From positions 3,468,001 through 3,532,000 of the forward strand of contig NZ_CP035492.1 of assembly GCF_004135365.1 (NCBI RefSeq): a stretch of 64,000 bases of DNA, in the 5' to 3' direction. Every line of letters starts with the position of its first letter. Positions within the stretch are counted from its first letter, which is position 1. Made by a program: the position numbers and the translations under genes. The stretch is from Paenibacillus protaetiae. GTDB lineage: Bacteria > Bacillota > Bacilli > Paenibacillales > Paenibacillaceae. Positions 9,063-18,399 of this stretch are shown here, one piece after another. The notes beneath the pieces were generated by a model. The model worked only from the letters and a program-made list of their open reading frames with translations. It was not told where the DNA came from and made no database searches.

Positions 9063-9271
9063 ATTCCACGCTCCCCAGCCGTCACATTCGGCAGCCCGCC
9101 TTATTCCGGGCTAATCCGCTCCGTACTCTATGAATGGAGTCTACAAAAGTATGAGCCAAACTTCAACCCTGAATGAAAAGGGCGGAGAAGGCGGGCGGAA
9201 CAGAGGGACAATCTATTCCCGGGGTGGGTTATGTTTTCAGCGAAATTTGTGTATTATAGGAGGATATAAGC

Positions 9272-9343
9272 ATGTCTGTGTGGGAAAGGTTGGTCGATGA
9301 TGGAGAATACGGAAACAAAGCAGTTATCATCAAATTTCATTAA
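9272..9343 (+). CDS. Possible 23-codon leader ORF overlapping the glnS start
   Basis: An ATG at 9272 has the best ribosome binding site of the region (AGGAGG at 9258-9263, eight bases away) and opens a 23-codon frame ([18 protein letters not shown]...) that ends at 9343, inside glnS in another frame. The glnS ATG has a weaker site. It may be a coupling or attenuating leader peptide, or a sign that the real glnS start lies here with an indel between. Confidence 0.35.
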   Translation: MSVWERLVDDGEYGNKAVIIKFH

Positions 9344-10970
9344 AAATATCGTCGTGGAAGATTTAAAGGAAGGCCGCGTCCAGGAAATCGTCACTCGTTT
9401 CCCGCCGGAGCCGAACGGTTACCTTCATATCGGACACGCCAAGTCCATATGCCTTAATTTTGAGCTGGCAGACGAATTTAAAGGGCGCACCAATTTGCGC
9501 TTTGACGATACGAACCCGGTTAAAGAAGATACCGAGTTTGTAGAGTCGATTCAGGAGGATGTGCGCTGGCTCGGCTTCGAATGGGACGAGCTCCGCTTTG
9601 CATCCGATTATTTTGAAGAGCTGTACAATCGTGCCGTTCTTCTTATTCGAAAAGGAAAAGCGTACGTCGACGACCTGTCGGCGGAAGAAATCCGCGAAAA
9701 CCGCGGCACGTTGACCGAACCGGGCAAAGAAAGCCCGTACCGGAACCGCAGCGTGGAGGAGAATCTCGACCTGTTTGCGCGCATGCGCGCCGGCGAATTC
9801 GCAAACGGCGAGAAGGTGCTCCGCGCCAAAATCGACATGGCGTCGCCCAACATTACGCTGCGCGATCCCGTCCTGTACCGGATTGCCCATGCCCATCATC
9901 ACCGGACCGGCGATGCTTGGTGCATTTACCCGATGTACGATTATGCGCATCCGCTGAGCGATGCCATCGAAGGCATTACGCATTCGATCTGTACGCTGGA
10001 GTTTGAAGATCACCGCCCGCTGTACGACTGGACAATCCAGGAATGCGAGATGGAGGCGACGCCTCATCAATACGAATTTGCCCGCCTGAACGTGACGAAC
10101 ACTGTCATGAGCAAACGGAAGCTGAAGGCGCTGGTGGACGAAGGCGTGGTGGACGGCTGGGACGATCCGCGTATGCCAACGATCAGCGGCATGCGCCGCA
10201 AAGGCTATACGCCGGAAGCGCTGCGCGCATTTTGCCGCGAGATCGGCGTTGCCAAAAGCAACAGCCTTGTTGACGAGCGGATGCTGGAGCATTTTATCCG
10301 CGAGGACTTGAAGCTGAAGGCGCCGCGCACGATGGCGGTGCTTCGCCCGCTCAAAGTGGTGATCACCAACTATCCGGAAGGACAAACGGAGCTGCTGGAT
10401 GCGGAAAACAACTCCGAGAATGAAGCGATGGGCCATCGCCAAATTCCGTTCTCCCGCGAAATTTATATCGAGCAGGACGATTTTATGGAAAATCCGCCAA
10501 GCAAATATTTCCGCCTGTTCCCGGGCAACGAGGTTCGCCTGAAGCATGCGTACTTTATTAAATGCGAGGACGTCATCAAAGACGCGGACGGCAATGTGGT
10601 GGAGCTGCACTGCACCTATGATCCGGAAACGAAAAGCGGCTCCGGCTTTACCGGCCGCAAAGTGAAAGGCACGATCCATTGGGTTGACGCTTCCCAAGCC
10701 GTGCCTGCACTGTTCCGCTTGTATGAGCCGCTTATTACCAGCGAAGCGGAGGAAGAAGGCAAGCCGTTCCTGGAATGCATCAATCCGAACTCGCAGGAGC
10801 TGGTGCGCGGCTTCGTGGAGCCGAACATGAAGGATGCTGCCGGCCATGACAAATTCCAGTTTTTCCGCCACGGCTACTTTAACGTGGATCCGAAGGACTC
10901 GACGCCGGAAGAGCTTGTGTTCAACCGCATCGTATCGCTAAAAAGCTCGTTTGATCCGTCGAAGGCTTAA
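9297..10970 (+). CDS. glnS: Glutamine--tRNA ligase
   Basis: A 557-residue class I aminoacyl-tRNA synthetase that charges tRNA(Gln) directly. The HIGH motif is in [15 protein letters not shown] (about residues 35-50), and the KMSKS equivalent is VMSKRKL near 270. The anticodon-binding beta-barrel domains occupy the last 200 residues. Most Firmicutes make Gln-tRNA through GatCAB transamidation, but Paenibacillus-type genomes often carry GlnRS as well, which fits the suggested taxonomy. GGGAAAGG at 9282-9289 is the likely binding site for the ATG at 9297. A strong terminator follows. Confidence 0.96.
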   Translation: MMENTETKQLSSNFIKNIVVEDLKEGRVQEIVTRFPPEPNGYLHIGHAKSICLNFELADEFKGRTNLRFDDTNPVKEDTEFVESIQEDVRWLGFEWDELRFASDYFEELYNRAVLLIRKGKAYVDDLSAEEIRENRGTLTEPGKESPYRNRSVEENLDLFARMRAGEFANGEKVLRAKIDMASPNITLRDPVLYRIAHAHHHRTGDAWCIYPMYDYAHPLSDAIEGITHSICTLEFEDHRPLYDWTIQECEMEATPHQYEFARLNVTNTVMSKRKLKALVDEGVVDGWDDPRMPTISGMRRKGYTPEALRAFCREIGVAKSNSLVDERMLEHFIREDLKLKAPRTMAVLRPLKVVITNYPEGQTELLDAENNSENEAMGHRQIPFSREIYIEQDDFMENPPSKYFRLFPGNEVRLKHAYFIKCEDVIKDADGNVVELHCTYDPETKSGSGFTGRKVKGTIHWVDASQAVPALFRLYEPLITSEAEEEGKPFLECINPNSQELVRGFVEPNMKDAAGHDKFQFFRHGYFNVDPKDSTPEELVFNRIVSLKSSFDPSKA

Positions 10971-10987
10971 CCAAACGCTTTTGCAAT

Positions 10988-11041
10988 AAAAGAGGGTGTT
11001 CCCCGGCCGGCCGCTATGCGGCAATGGGGAACACCCTCTTT
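10988..11041. terminator. Bidirectional terminator after glnS
   Basis: AAAGAGGGTGTTCCCC and its reverse complement (about 10989-11004 with 11026-11041) form a 16-bp stem with A and T ends, serving glnS and the converging DinB-like gene. Confidence 0.88.
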
Positions 11042-11144
11042 ATGTAGAGAACGCGCCGCCCGGCGGGCGGGCAGAGCAGTGACGCGGCGCTTAGCGGTGC
11101 CCGTGACGGCACGAAGCGCCAATGCCGTCCTTCGAAACGGGCGC

Positions 11145-11621
11145 TTAGCGCTCGTCCTTGGACGGGCCGTATACGCCGGCAACCGGCAGGCCGGCAAGGC
11201 GCATCAGAATCGTCAGCTGGCCGCGGTGATGAATTTCATGCTTCATGAACAACGTCAGGAAGCTGCCGGCAGTGAACGTTCTGCCGAACAGGTTCATTTC
11301 TTTGGACAAGTCGGCATCGGTCCATTTTTGCGCGACCGCTTCGGTAACCGAAGCAGCCGAACGGCGGTACAGCTCGGCAATCTCCGCAGCGGAAGCAGGG
11401 TAAGCGGCTTCTTTGCTTGGCGGATCGAGCGCAACGCCTCCATAGGAAAGGACGCCGCCGGACGGCACCAAATGCCAGGCCAGCTTGCCGATCGACCAGT
11501 TGCCTGCTCCCGGCAGGGCTTCTTGCGCCAGGGACTCATCCGTCAGCGCATCCAGCAGCTTTTGCGTGGATTGCCGCTCGATGGCATAGTCATCTACGAA
11601 ACTTTTAATCGTGGTATACAT
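11145..11621 (-). CDS. DinB-family protein
   Basis: 158 residues forming the DinB four-helix bundle. The histidines that bind a metal ion in this family are visible: one in KLAWHLV near residue 50 and two in FMKHEIHHRGQL near 127-131. DinB-like proteins include thiol-dependent S-transferases (bacillithiol, mycothiol), but many have no known substrate, so no reaction is assigned. It is a single gene on the minus strand, converging with glnS. Confidence 0.8.
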   Translation of the reverse strand: MYTTIKSFVDDYAIERQSTQKLLDALTDESLAQEALPGAGNWSIGKLAWHLVPSGGVLSYGGVALDPPSKEAAYPASAAEIAELYRRSAASVTEAVAQKWTDADLSKEMNLFGRTFTAGSFLTLFMKHEIHHRGQLTILMRLAGLPVAGVYGPSKDER

Positions 11622-11902
11622 TGTTTTATGGCCTCTTTTCTCCTCGAGGAGTAATGATATTCAGACCTTAATATACCGCAGATGGCGGCATGGATGCCAG
11701 TTTCCATCGTCTCTCCCGTCAAGCCTTGTGCTCGACCGGGGATCAGGGTGAAAATAGACGAATCTGGAAACACTATACAGGTACGCGCGCTTGCAGGACA
11801 AATGTTCGAAGTGTTGTCACCAAAGGCGCCGCCGCATTCGGCAATTAACCCATATAATGAATTCATATCGATTGTAGCGGACAAGAGGAGGATTATCGGG
11901 TC

Positions 11903-12460
11903 ATGAGCAAGCAAAACGATCACATTCAACCGACCAGCACTAAAAACTACGCGATATTGATTATTACCGTATCGCTTATCGCTAACCTTGTCATTTTGCT
12001 GCTGTTTTTCTCGCCGATTGGCTATGAGGGGCAAGTGCATTTTGATACGACGATTTTTCCGCGGCTTAACGCTGTGCTGAACAGCTTTACGTTTATTTTC
12101 CTTGTGGCGGCGCTAATCGCGATTATCCGAAAAAACGTTAAAGTACATAAAGGCTTTATATTGGCAGCATTTGCGTCAACGCTGCTGTTCCTCGTGTCGT
12201 ATTTGACCTTTCATTATATTTCGGCTGAAACGGCCACTTACGGCGGCGAAGGCATCAAGCGCCCGATCTATTTCTTTATTCTGATTACGCACAGCGTGCT
12301 GGCAGCCCTTATCGTCCCGCTTGCGCTGTTTACGCTTGTATGGGGCTGGACGATGCAGCTGCACAAGCACCGCCGCATTGCGCGCTGGACAATGCCGATA
12401 TGGCTTTACGTCAGCATCACCGGCGTTGTCGTATACTTGTTTATGGCGCCATATTATTGA
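11903..12460 (+). CDS. DUF420 membrane protein (YozB-like)
   Basis: 185 residues with five predicted membrane helices and conserved histidines in the loops (KVHKGF, FHYIS, THSVLA, LHKHRRIARWTMPIWLYVSITGV). This pattern is that of the DUF420/YozB family, often associated with cytochrome oxidase assembly genes; here it stands alone. The function is not established. A TATAAT-like box at about 11853 and GAGGAGG before the ATG support the start. A terminator follows directly. Confidence 0.82.
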   Translation: MSKQNDHIQPTSTKNYAILIITVSLIANLVILLLFFSPIGYEGQVHFDTTIFPRLNAVLNSFTFIFLVAALIAIIRKNVKVHKGFILAAFASTLLFLVSYLTFHYISAETATYGGEGIKRPIYFFILITHSVLAALIVPLALFTLVWGWTMQLHKHRRIARWTMPIWLYVSITGVVVYLFMAPYY

Positions 12461-12480
12461 TTGGACACACTGGCTGGCAG

Positions 12481-12510
12481 GCCGGCGACCCGGGGTCGCC
12501 GGCTTTTTTT
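12481..12510 (+). terminator. Intrinsic terminator after DUF420 gene
   Basis: A 10-bp stem, GCCGGCGACC (12481-12490) with 12494-12503, is followed by seven T. Confidence 0.9.
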
Positions 12511-12587
12511 ATTTCACCTAGCGCCTTATTGGCGTGGACAGCCATGCTATAATGAGATTTATTTCATTATTATGGATGTGAGTGTAT

Positions 12588-13394
12588 ATGGAACAATTAA
12601 AAGGTAAGCTCATGACCGTCCGGACGCTGGCGGAAGATTTCCGCAGGCTGGGCATGTGTCCGGGAATGACCGTCATCGTTCATTCCTCGTTTAAATCAAT
12701 CGGCAGCTGGGTGCTTGGCGGACCTGTATCCGTCATATTGGCGCTTGAGGAAGTGCTTGGCCCCGAAGGCACGCTTGTTATGCCCGCCCATTCCACAGAC
12801 TTGTCGGACCCGGCAGGCTGGCAAAATCCGCCCGTTGATCCCGCATGGTGGGATGTGATCCGGGAGAACATGCCGCCTTATGACCGCGATTTGACGCCAA
12901 CAAACCGGATGGGCATCATTGCGGAGCTTTTCCGCAAGCAAAACGGCGTGCTGCGGAGCGCGCATCCGCAGCTGTCATTTGCAGCACGGGGCAAACATGC
13001 CGGAATGGTGACGGATAACCATTCGTATGAATACGGATTGGGGGAAAATTCGCCGCTTGCGCGTATTTATGAGCTGGACGGGCATGTGCTGCTGCTCGGC
13101 GTCGATAACGGCAACAATACGTCCATCCATTTGGCGGAATGCCGCAGCTCTTATCCGTCGAAGCAGGAGACGGCTGCCTATGCGCCCGTTGTCGCAAACG
13201 GTCAGCGGCAATGGATCGGGTATGCCGATCTCGCCTATGACAGCTCGGACTTCAGCCGGATCGGCGAAGATTTCGAGCGGGATACCGGACTTGTAAAACG
13301 GGGGCTGATTGGACAGTCCAGCGCGCTGCTGCTGCCGCAGCGGGCAGTTGTGGATTACGCGGTTGAGTGGATGAAACGAAACCGCAAGTCATAA
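12588..13394 (+). CDS. AAC(3)-family N-acetyltransferase
   Basis: About 268 residues of the Antibiotic_NAT family, which includes aminoglycoside 3-N-acetyltransferases and the Bacillus homologue YokD. Family signatures seen are VHSSFKSIG, GTLVMPAHS, RSAHPQLSFAA and LLLGVDNGNNTSIHLAE. Chromosomal members in Bacillales often do not confer resistance, so the substrate is uncertain. The ATG at 12588 is preferred over the GTG at 12582 because of spacing from GGATG at 12574. TATAAT at 12548-12553 is a likely -10 box. Confidence 0.85.
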   Translation: MEQLKGKLMTVRTLAEDFRRLGMCPGMTVIVHSSFKSIGSWVLGGPVSVILALEEVLGPEGTLVMPAHSTDLSDPAGWQNPPVDPAWWDVIRENMPPYDRDLTPTNRMGIIAELFRKQNGVLRSAHPQLSFAARGKHAGMVTDNHSYEYGLGENSPLARIYELDGHVLLLGVDNGNNTSIHLAECRSSYPSKQETAAYAPVVANGQRQWIGYADLAYDSSDFSRIGEDFERDTGLVKRGLIGQSSALLLPQRAVVDYAVEWMKRNRKS

Positions 13395-13495
13395 CACGTA
13401 TGTATGGAAAATAATGTTATAATGATGTTTATAACGGTTGGATTGATTTGCTGCCTGCAGCATGACGGGCCTGGCATCCGGAAGGAGAAAAGGTT

Positions 13496-14218
13496 ATGCG
13501 CTTGTCTAAAGGAATCGTGTGGCTGCTTGCCATAATGATCGGACTGCTGTTTGCTGCCCCGCATCATATGTCCGTTTCGTTAGGCGAGCAGCTGTTTGGC
13601 TTGCTCGGATTGCCGGCCCATGTACCGGCGGGGGGAGCGCAATTCCGGCTGGAGGCCATTATAGGGATCGTGTTCATCATCGCCGGGATGATAGGCGTAT
13701 ACAAGGTATACGGCAAAGGGCGCATTTCTTTTGGCATCGGGCTTTGGATAGCCATTGCGGTTTGCGCTGAAATTTATCCGCATGCAACGGCAAAGCTAAT
13801 GACGTTTGTATATTACGATGCGGACGGTCCGCGTTCCGTCGCTTATAATCCGGAAGAAAGCAGCTGTTCGCTTGTGAAGCGGGAAGGGAAGACGGCGCAG
13901 GCGGAATGCCGCCTTGTCCTCTATAACTACGGGCGGTTAAGCCAAGTTACCCTTATGCCGGTTCTTGTTATGCCGGAAAGGCTGGGGGAGGCCCCATTGC
14001 ATTAAGGCCGGCGGACACCTCGCTGGAACCGCATCATAAAAACAAGCTGTTTTATACTTATGAGGTGGATGGCGGGATGTTGGGAACGGAGCTTGGCGGA
14101 AGCAACTGGTCGGGTTCCGTTCCGGCTGAACAAGTTTATGTTTCAGTCAAGCCTTATGGCGCGGCTGAACGGACAGCGGGCAGCTTCATGAATAACCTAT
14201 TGCCGCAAGGCAGCTAGA
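13496..14218 (+). pseudogene. Unknown membrane-anchored protein, frameshifted
   Basis: The first frame gives 169 residues with three membrane helices and then a soluble tail, stopping at 14005. The DNA after that stop stays coding in another frame (LRPADTSLEPHHKNK... to MNNLLPQGS) until 14218, 14 bases before the next start. Adding one G to the five-G run at 13984-13988 joins both parts into about 240 residues. An indel in the AAA at 13977-13979 would also work. I do not recognise the family. The tail after the helices looks like an extracytoplasmic beta-rich domain. Confidence 0.7.
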
Positions 14219-14232
14219 AGAAGGAGTATGAC

Positions 14233-14754
14233 ATGACGAACGATACGAACTTAACTTATACGATTGCCGATGCGGAGTGGAGCGATCTGCCGCATATCGT
14301 GGCGATTTACAACTCAACTGTTGCCGGCCGTATGGTAACGGCCGATCTGGAGCCGGTGACGTTGGAAAGCCGGCGCCGCTGGTTCGAAGAGCATTCGCCG
14401 GATTTCCGGCCGCTCTGGGTTATGAAGTCAGCCCAGGGCGATATAATGGCCTGGCTCAGCTTCCAGTCGTTTTACGGGCGGCCGGCCTATAATGCAACGG
14501 CGGAACTGAGCATATATATTGCTGAAGAGCATCGCGCAAAAGGGCTTGGCAGCGTGCTGGTCCGGAAGGCGATTGATGAATGCCCGCGTCTCGGTGTCCG
14601 GACGCTGCTTGGTTTTGTTTTCGGGCATAATGAGCCAAGCCTTGCGTTGCTCCGGAAGTTTGGCTTTCAGGAATGGGCCAATCTGCCTCGCGTGGCGGAG
14701 CTGGACGGTGTGGAACGGGATTTGATCATTGTAGGCAAAAGAATCGGAGAGTAA
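14233..14754 (+). CDS. GNAT acetyltransferase, phosphinothricin acetyltransferase-like
   Basis: 173 residues of the GNAT fold. The acetyl-CoA loop is [17 protein letters not shown] (about residues 96-112). The N-terminal segment with [29 protein letters not shown] is typical of the PAT/YncA branch that acetylates phosphinothricin, methionine sulfoximine or similar small amines. The real substrate here is unknown. AAGGAG precedes the start, and the gene sits 14 bases after the previous frame. Confidence 0.85.
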   Translation: MTNDTNLTYTIADAEWSDLPHIVAIYNSTVAGRMVTADLEPVTLESRRRWFEEHSPDFRPLWVMKSAQGDIMAWLSFQSFYGRPAYNATAELSIYIAEEHRAKGLGSVLVRKAIDECPRLGVRTLLGFVFGHNEPSLALLRKFGFQEWANLPRVAELDGVERDLIIVGKRIGE

Positions 14755-14781
14755 TCCGACGATGAAAAAGGAGCGCAGCCG

Positions 14782-15471
14782 ATGACCGGACAACCAGCAT
14801 TACCGCATGAACCACTCGGCTCCGAGCCGCCGTCCGGCGGGCCGGGAAAATGGCCTTGGCTGGAAATATGGATCAAGCCGCGGGCGATTAGCCGCTATTA
14901 TTTGAATCAGCCGTACCAATTCCGCAAGCTGCTTCTTCTGGCTGCACTAGGCGGAGCGGTCATGGGTTTGACCGATGCGAGCATCAAGCCGGAGACGCTG
15001 GACAACAATCCGCTGGGGCTGCTGCTTTTTGGGCAATTGGTTCTGGGCGTCATCGGCGGATTGATCGGCTTCTACCTGGTCAGCTATCTCGTTCGGGTAG
15101 CCGGCGGCTGGCTTGGCGGAACTGGAGACAAAGAAGATCTGCGTACGGCGATTGTATACGGCTTTATGGTTCCGTCGCTGGTGCAGGGCATATTGTGGAT
15201 ACCGAAGTTTCTGGTGTTGGGCCGGGAGGCGTGGATACAGAAGACGGTTGCCGCGCCGTTTGACAACACGCCTTTTATGGACAATTACAGCTTGTTTGAG
15301 CTGTGCATTGCGGTCTGGGCGATTGTTGTGTTCGTGAAGGCAGTTGCCGAGGCGCACCGCTTTTCGGCTTGGCGCAGCCTGGGGGCGGTTCTTTTGTCGC
15401 TGGCGCTGTTTTTTGTAGCTGCTATCATCATCATTTTCTTTATTACCCTGCTGTTTAGCGTGTTTATATAA
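14782..15471 (+). CDS. Yip1-domain membrane protein
   Basis: 229 residues: a Pro/Gly-rich cytoplasmic N-terminus, a conserved WLEIWIKPRAISRYYL segment, then five membrane helices. This layout is that of the Yip1/YckC-like membrane family common in Bacillales, with no agreed function. It follows the GNAT gene by 27 bases and is probably co-transcribed. A weak terminator-like hairpin (GCCTGA...TCAGGC followed by a T-rich stretch near 15504-15542) closes the unit. Confidence 0.7.
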   Translation: MTGQPALPHEPLGSEPPSGGPGKWPWLEIWIKPRAISRYYLNQPYQFRKLLLLAALGGAVMGLTDASIKPETLDNNPLGLLLFGQLVLGVIGGLIGFYLVSYLVRVAGGWLGGTGDKEDLRTAIVYGFMVPSLVQGILWIPKFLVLGREAWIQKTVAAPFDNTPFMDNYSLFELCIAVWAIVVFVKAVAEAHRFSAWRSLGAVLLSLALFFVAAIIIIFFITLLFSVFI

Positions 15472-15665
15472 GGGATTAGCTCCCGTATCATGATGTGTTT
15501 CGGCCTGAAGCTGCAGTGCGGCTCAGGCTGGTTTTTATTTATTGCGAGATTGAGGGCTGCTTATGGAAGCTGAATAAATCCGGCTGCCGTTCTCAAACGT
15601 ACATATAAGGTTAAAGTCCGAATGCGTTCAACTTTCGATACAACGTTAGATAGAGGGTGCATGTG

Positions 15666-18293
15666 ATGGCCGGAATAATCAAGCGGCTGGCTTCGTTTAA
15701 ATCCGTATTCAAATTTTTGTTTCCGGTTATCATTCTCCTGTTTCTGTACACACAAACCGGAAGCTTTATCCGGGATATTAAGCCTGCCGCTGCGCTTCAT
15801 CTGCTGAAACAGCTGCATTGGGCGGATCATGCGGAGCTTGTGCTCGTCTGCTTTGCTGCTGTCGGAGCGATGCTCCTGTACGACGGGCTGCTGATGAAAT
15901 GGAATAAAGCGCAAATTCCTGCTTTGTCTGTGATCAAAATCAGCTGGATCGCCAACACGTTTAATAATGTGATGGGTTTTGCCGGAATAACCGGCGCGGG
16001 GCTGCGCCTTACGCTGTACCGCAAATGGGGGCTGCAAGGGCCGGCATGGCTGCGTACGCTCGTCTATCAGTCGCTGTCCGCACTGACCGGGCTGTCTATC
16101 CTGTCGCTGCTGCTGCTTGCCGGCGCATGGCGGGACGATCGCTTGCTGCGCGACCATGTGTGGCTGCTGCTTGCCGTTATTGCAGTTGCGGCGTATGCCG
16201 TGCTGTTTGCGCTGCTGGGCAAGCTGCCGAGGCTTGGGCAATGGCTGGGGCTGTCCGACGCAGGCGGTGCTCCGGCCTCGCACACGGCGCCGGTGTACGC
16301 GATCGCCGCTTCGCTGGCGGAGTGGTTTGCCGCAGCGGTTTCTTTTGCGTTTATCGTCCATTTGCTTCATTTGCCGATCGGCTTCAGGGAGACGATGGGC
16401 ATTTATACGGCGGCCGCCGTTGCCGGCGTAGCCAGCTTCGTGCCCAGCGGGCTGGGCTCCTTTGATGCGGTGGTGCTGCTGGCTTTCCATCATCAGGGTT
16501 TGTCCTCCGACCAGGCGCTGGCCGTGCTGCTGCTGTACCGGATTTTTTATTGCCTATTGCCATGGAGCTTGGGGCTTGCGTTTGCTTCCACCGAGTGGAT
16601 GCCCAACAAGGAAAAATGGGCGCAGGCGCAACATCAAATATTAAAACCAGCCGTCAAACGCTGGCATTCCGTCTGGAATTGGCCAAGCCAGTCGGCTCTT
16701 CTAAGCGATATTAGCGCCTGGGCGCTTGCGGCATTGGTTTTTATAAGCGGCATTCTGCTTCTGACCTCTTCGGCCACGCCGGGCAGCTGGCACCGGATGC
16801 ATCTGCTTGAGCAATATGTGACGCCGTTTACAATGAAAGGCTCGCACCAGTTGGCCGTATTGTTTGGCCTGCTGATGCTGATGGTATCGGAAAGCTTGCG
16901 GTTCCGGGTCAAACGGGCTTATTACGCCGCGTTGTTCCTGCTTGTCGGCGGCACGGCGTCGCTTGTATTAAAGGGCTTTGAATTTGAAGAAGCAGTATTT
17001 CTTCTGTTTGTATTGCTGCTGCTCTGGTTGTCCAAAGACCGGTTTAACCGCAAAGAAGCGCCTTTCTCGTTAAGCCGGACGTTCATTTGGGCTGCCGTAT
17101 CGCTTATTGTCATTGCCTTGTACCTGTCGCTTGGCTTGTCTACCAATGAGCTTCCGCCGGAGCTGAGCAAGTTTCATGCCCATTGGTACGCCCGGTATAC
17201 ACTGAAGGATGGGGAGCTGCAGCGGGAAGCGGTAGTGGCGCTTGCGGTCACTTGGGGACTGTTGTCCGTCCGCCGTTTATTTCTGCCCAGCCTTCCGCCT
17301 GCGCCGCTCCCGGATCAGCGGGATATGGCGAAGCTGGAGCAGCTGCTTACGCAGTATAACGGCAACTTCCTGACCCATCTGCTGTTTATCGGGGACAAAA
17401 GTTTCATGTGGGCGCCGGACGGGAACGCGGTGCTTGCTTACGGCCGGTACCGCAAAACGCTGGTGGCGCTGGGCGATCCGATTGGCGATCCCGATTCCAT
17501 CCGGCTGCTCATCCGCGAGTTCCGCGATTATGCCGACCGCTATGCGGCAACGGCTGCTTTTTATCAGGTGCGGGCCGAATATTTGCCGCTGTATCACGAA
17601 TTCGGCTACCGCTTCTTCAAGCTGGGGGAAGAGGCGGTAGTGCCGCTCGCAAGATTTCATTTGACCGGCCGCCGCAAAGCCGATTTGCGCGCTGCCTGCA
17701 ACAAATTTGAACGGAACGGCTATACGTTCGGAATGATTCGTCCGCCTTTTGCGCCCGTGCTGCTGTCCGAACTGAAGGACGTATCGGATGAATGGCTTGG
17801 CGGCCGTAAGGAAAAAGGCTTTACGCTCGGCACCTTTAAAGAGTCGTATTTGGAGCTGGCGCCTATCGCCGTCCTGCGGGATAACGAGGGAAGGGTTGCC
17901 GCTTTCGCCAGCCTCATGCCTGTATACGATAAAGGCGTATCCGTACAAATTGACCTGATGAGGCACCGCAAAGGGCTAAACGGCGTTATGGATGTGCTGT
18001 TTGTCCATTTGCTGGAGTGGGCCAAGGCGGAAGGATACGAGACGTTTAATCTCGGTATGGCGCCGCTTGCCAGCGTCGGGGAGTCCAGCTACTCCTACCG
18101 CGGGGAAAGACTGGCAAGGTGGGTATTTCTGAAGGGCAACCAGTTTTACGGCTTTCAAGGCATCCGCCGGTTTAAGGAAAAGTTCGATCCTGAATGGGAG
18201 CCGCGTTATTTGGCTTTTCCGCAAAACAGCCTGTTCCTGAAGCTGATCATGCAAATTACGAGGATGATATCCAAAGGAGAGCCGCGGCGGTAG
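15666..18293 (+). CDS. mprF: Phosphatidylglycerol lysyltransferase/flippase MprF
   Basis: About 875 residues with the two-part MprF layout. The N-terminal half has eight or more membrane helices (lipid flippase domain, with the conserved FVPSGLGSFDAVVLLAF segment); further helices follow; the last 330 residues form the soluble DUF2156 GNAT-like domain that transfers lysine from Lys-tRNA to phosphatidylglycerol (GDPIGDP, DLMRHRKG, NLGMAPLA). It lowers the negative surface charge and gives tolerance to cationic peptides. The ATG at 15666, with GAGGG before it, is preferred over the GTG at 15657. Confidence 0.93.
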   Translation: MAGIIKRLASFKSVFKFLFPVIILLFLYTQTGSFIRDIKPAAALHLLKQLHWADHAELVLVCFAAVGAMLLYDGLLMKWNKAQIPALSVIKISWIANTFNNVMGFAGITGAGLRLTLYRKWGLQGPAWLRTLVYQSLSALTGLSILSLLLLAGAWRDDRLLRDHVWLLLAVIAVAAYAVLFALLGKLPRLGQWLGLSDAGGAPASHTAPVYAIAASLAEWFAAAVSFAFIVHLLHLPIGFRETMGIYTAAAVAGVASFVPSGLGSFDAVVLLAFHHQGLSSDQALAVLLLYRIFYCLLPWSLGLAFASTEWMPNKEKWAQAQHQILKPAVKRWHSVWNWPSQSALLSDISAWALAALVFISGILLLTSSATPGSWHRMHLLEQYVTPFTMKGSHQLAVLFGLLMLMVSESLRFRVKRAYYAALFLLVGGTASLVLKGFEFEEAVFLLFVLLLLWLSKDRFNRKEAPFSLSRTFIWAAVSLIVIALYLSLGLSTNELPPELSKFHAHWYARYTLKDGELQREAVVALAVTWGLLSVRRLFLPSLPPAPLPDQRDMAKLEQLLTQYNGNFLTHLLFIGDKSFMWAPDGNAVLAYGRYRKTLVALGDPIGDPDSIRLLIREFRDYADRYAATAAFYQVRAEYLPLYHEFGYRFFKLGEEAVVPLARFHLTGRRKADLRAACNKFERNGYTFGMIRPPFAPVLLSELKDVSDEWLGGRKEKGFTLGTFKESYLELAPIAVLRDNEGRVAAFASLMPVYDKGVSVQIDLMRHRKGLNGVMDVLFVHLLEWAKAEGYETFNLGMAPLASVGESSYSYRGERLARWVFLKGNQFYGFQGIRRFKEKFDPEWEPRYLAFPQNSLFLKLIMQITRMISKGEPRR

Positions 18294-18399
18294 CCTGCGG
18301 AGCAATTTTATAAATGACAGCCGGTCCGCTCTCGCGCTGCAAGAAGTGAAAGTGGTAAAATAAGTCCATTACTGTCCACATTGAAGGGAGCAACCTGAT

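Noticed and set aside
9063-9296. T-box leader in front of glnS
   Set aside because: A G-rich GGGGTGGGTT resembles the T-box slightly, but the ACCNCG part, Stem I motifs and terminator are absent.
15561-16493. Minus-strand frame of 310 codons overlapping mprF
   Set aside because: Composition is Gln/Arg/His-rich as expected for an antisense shadow of a hydrophobic membrane gene.
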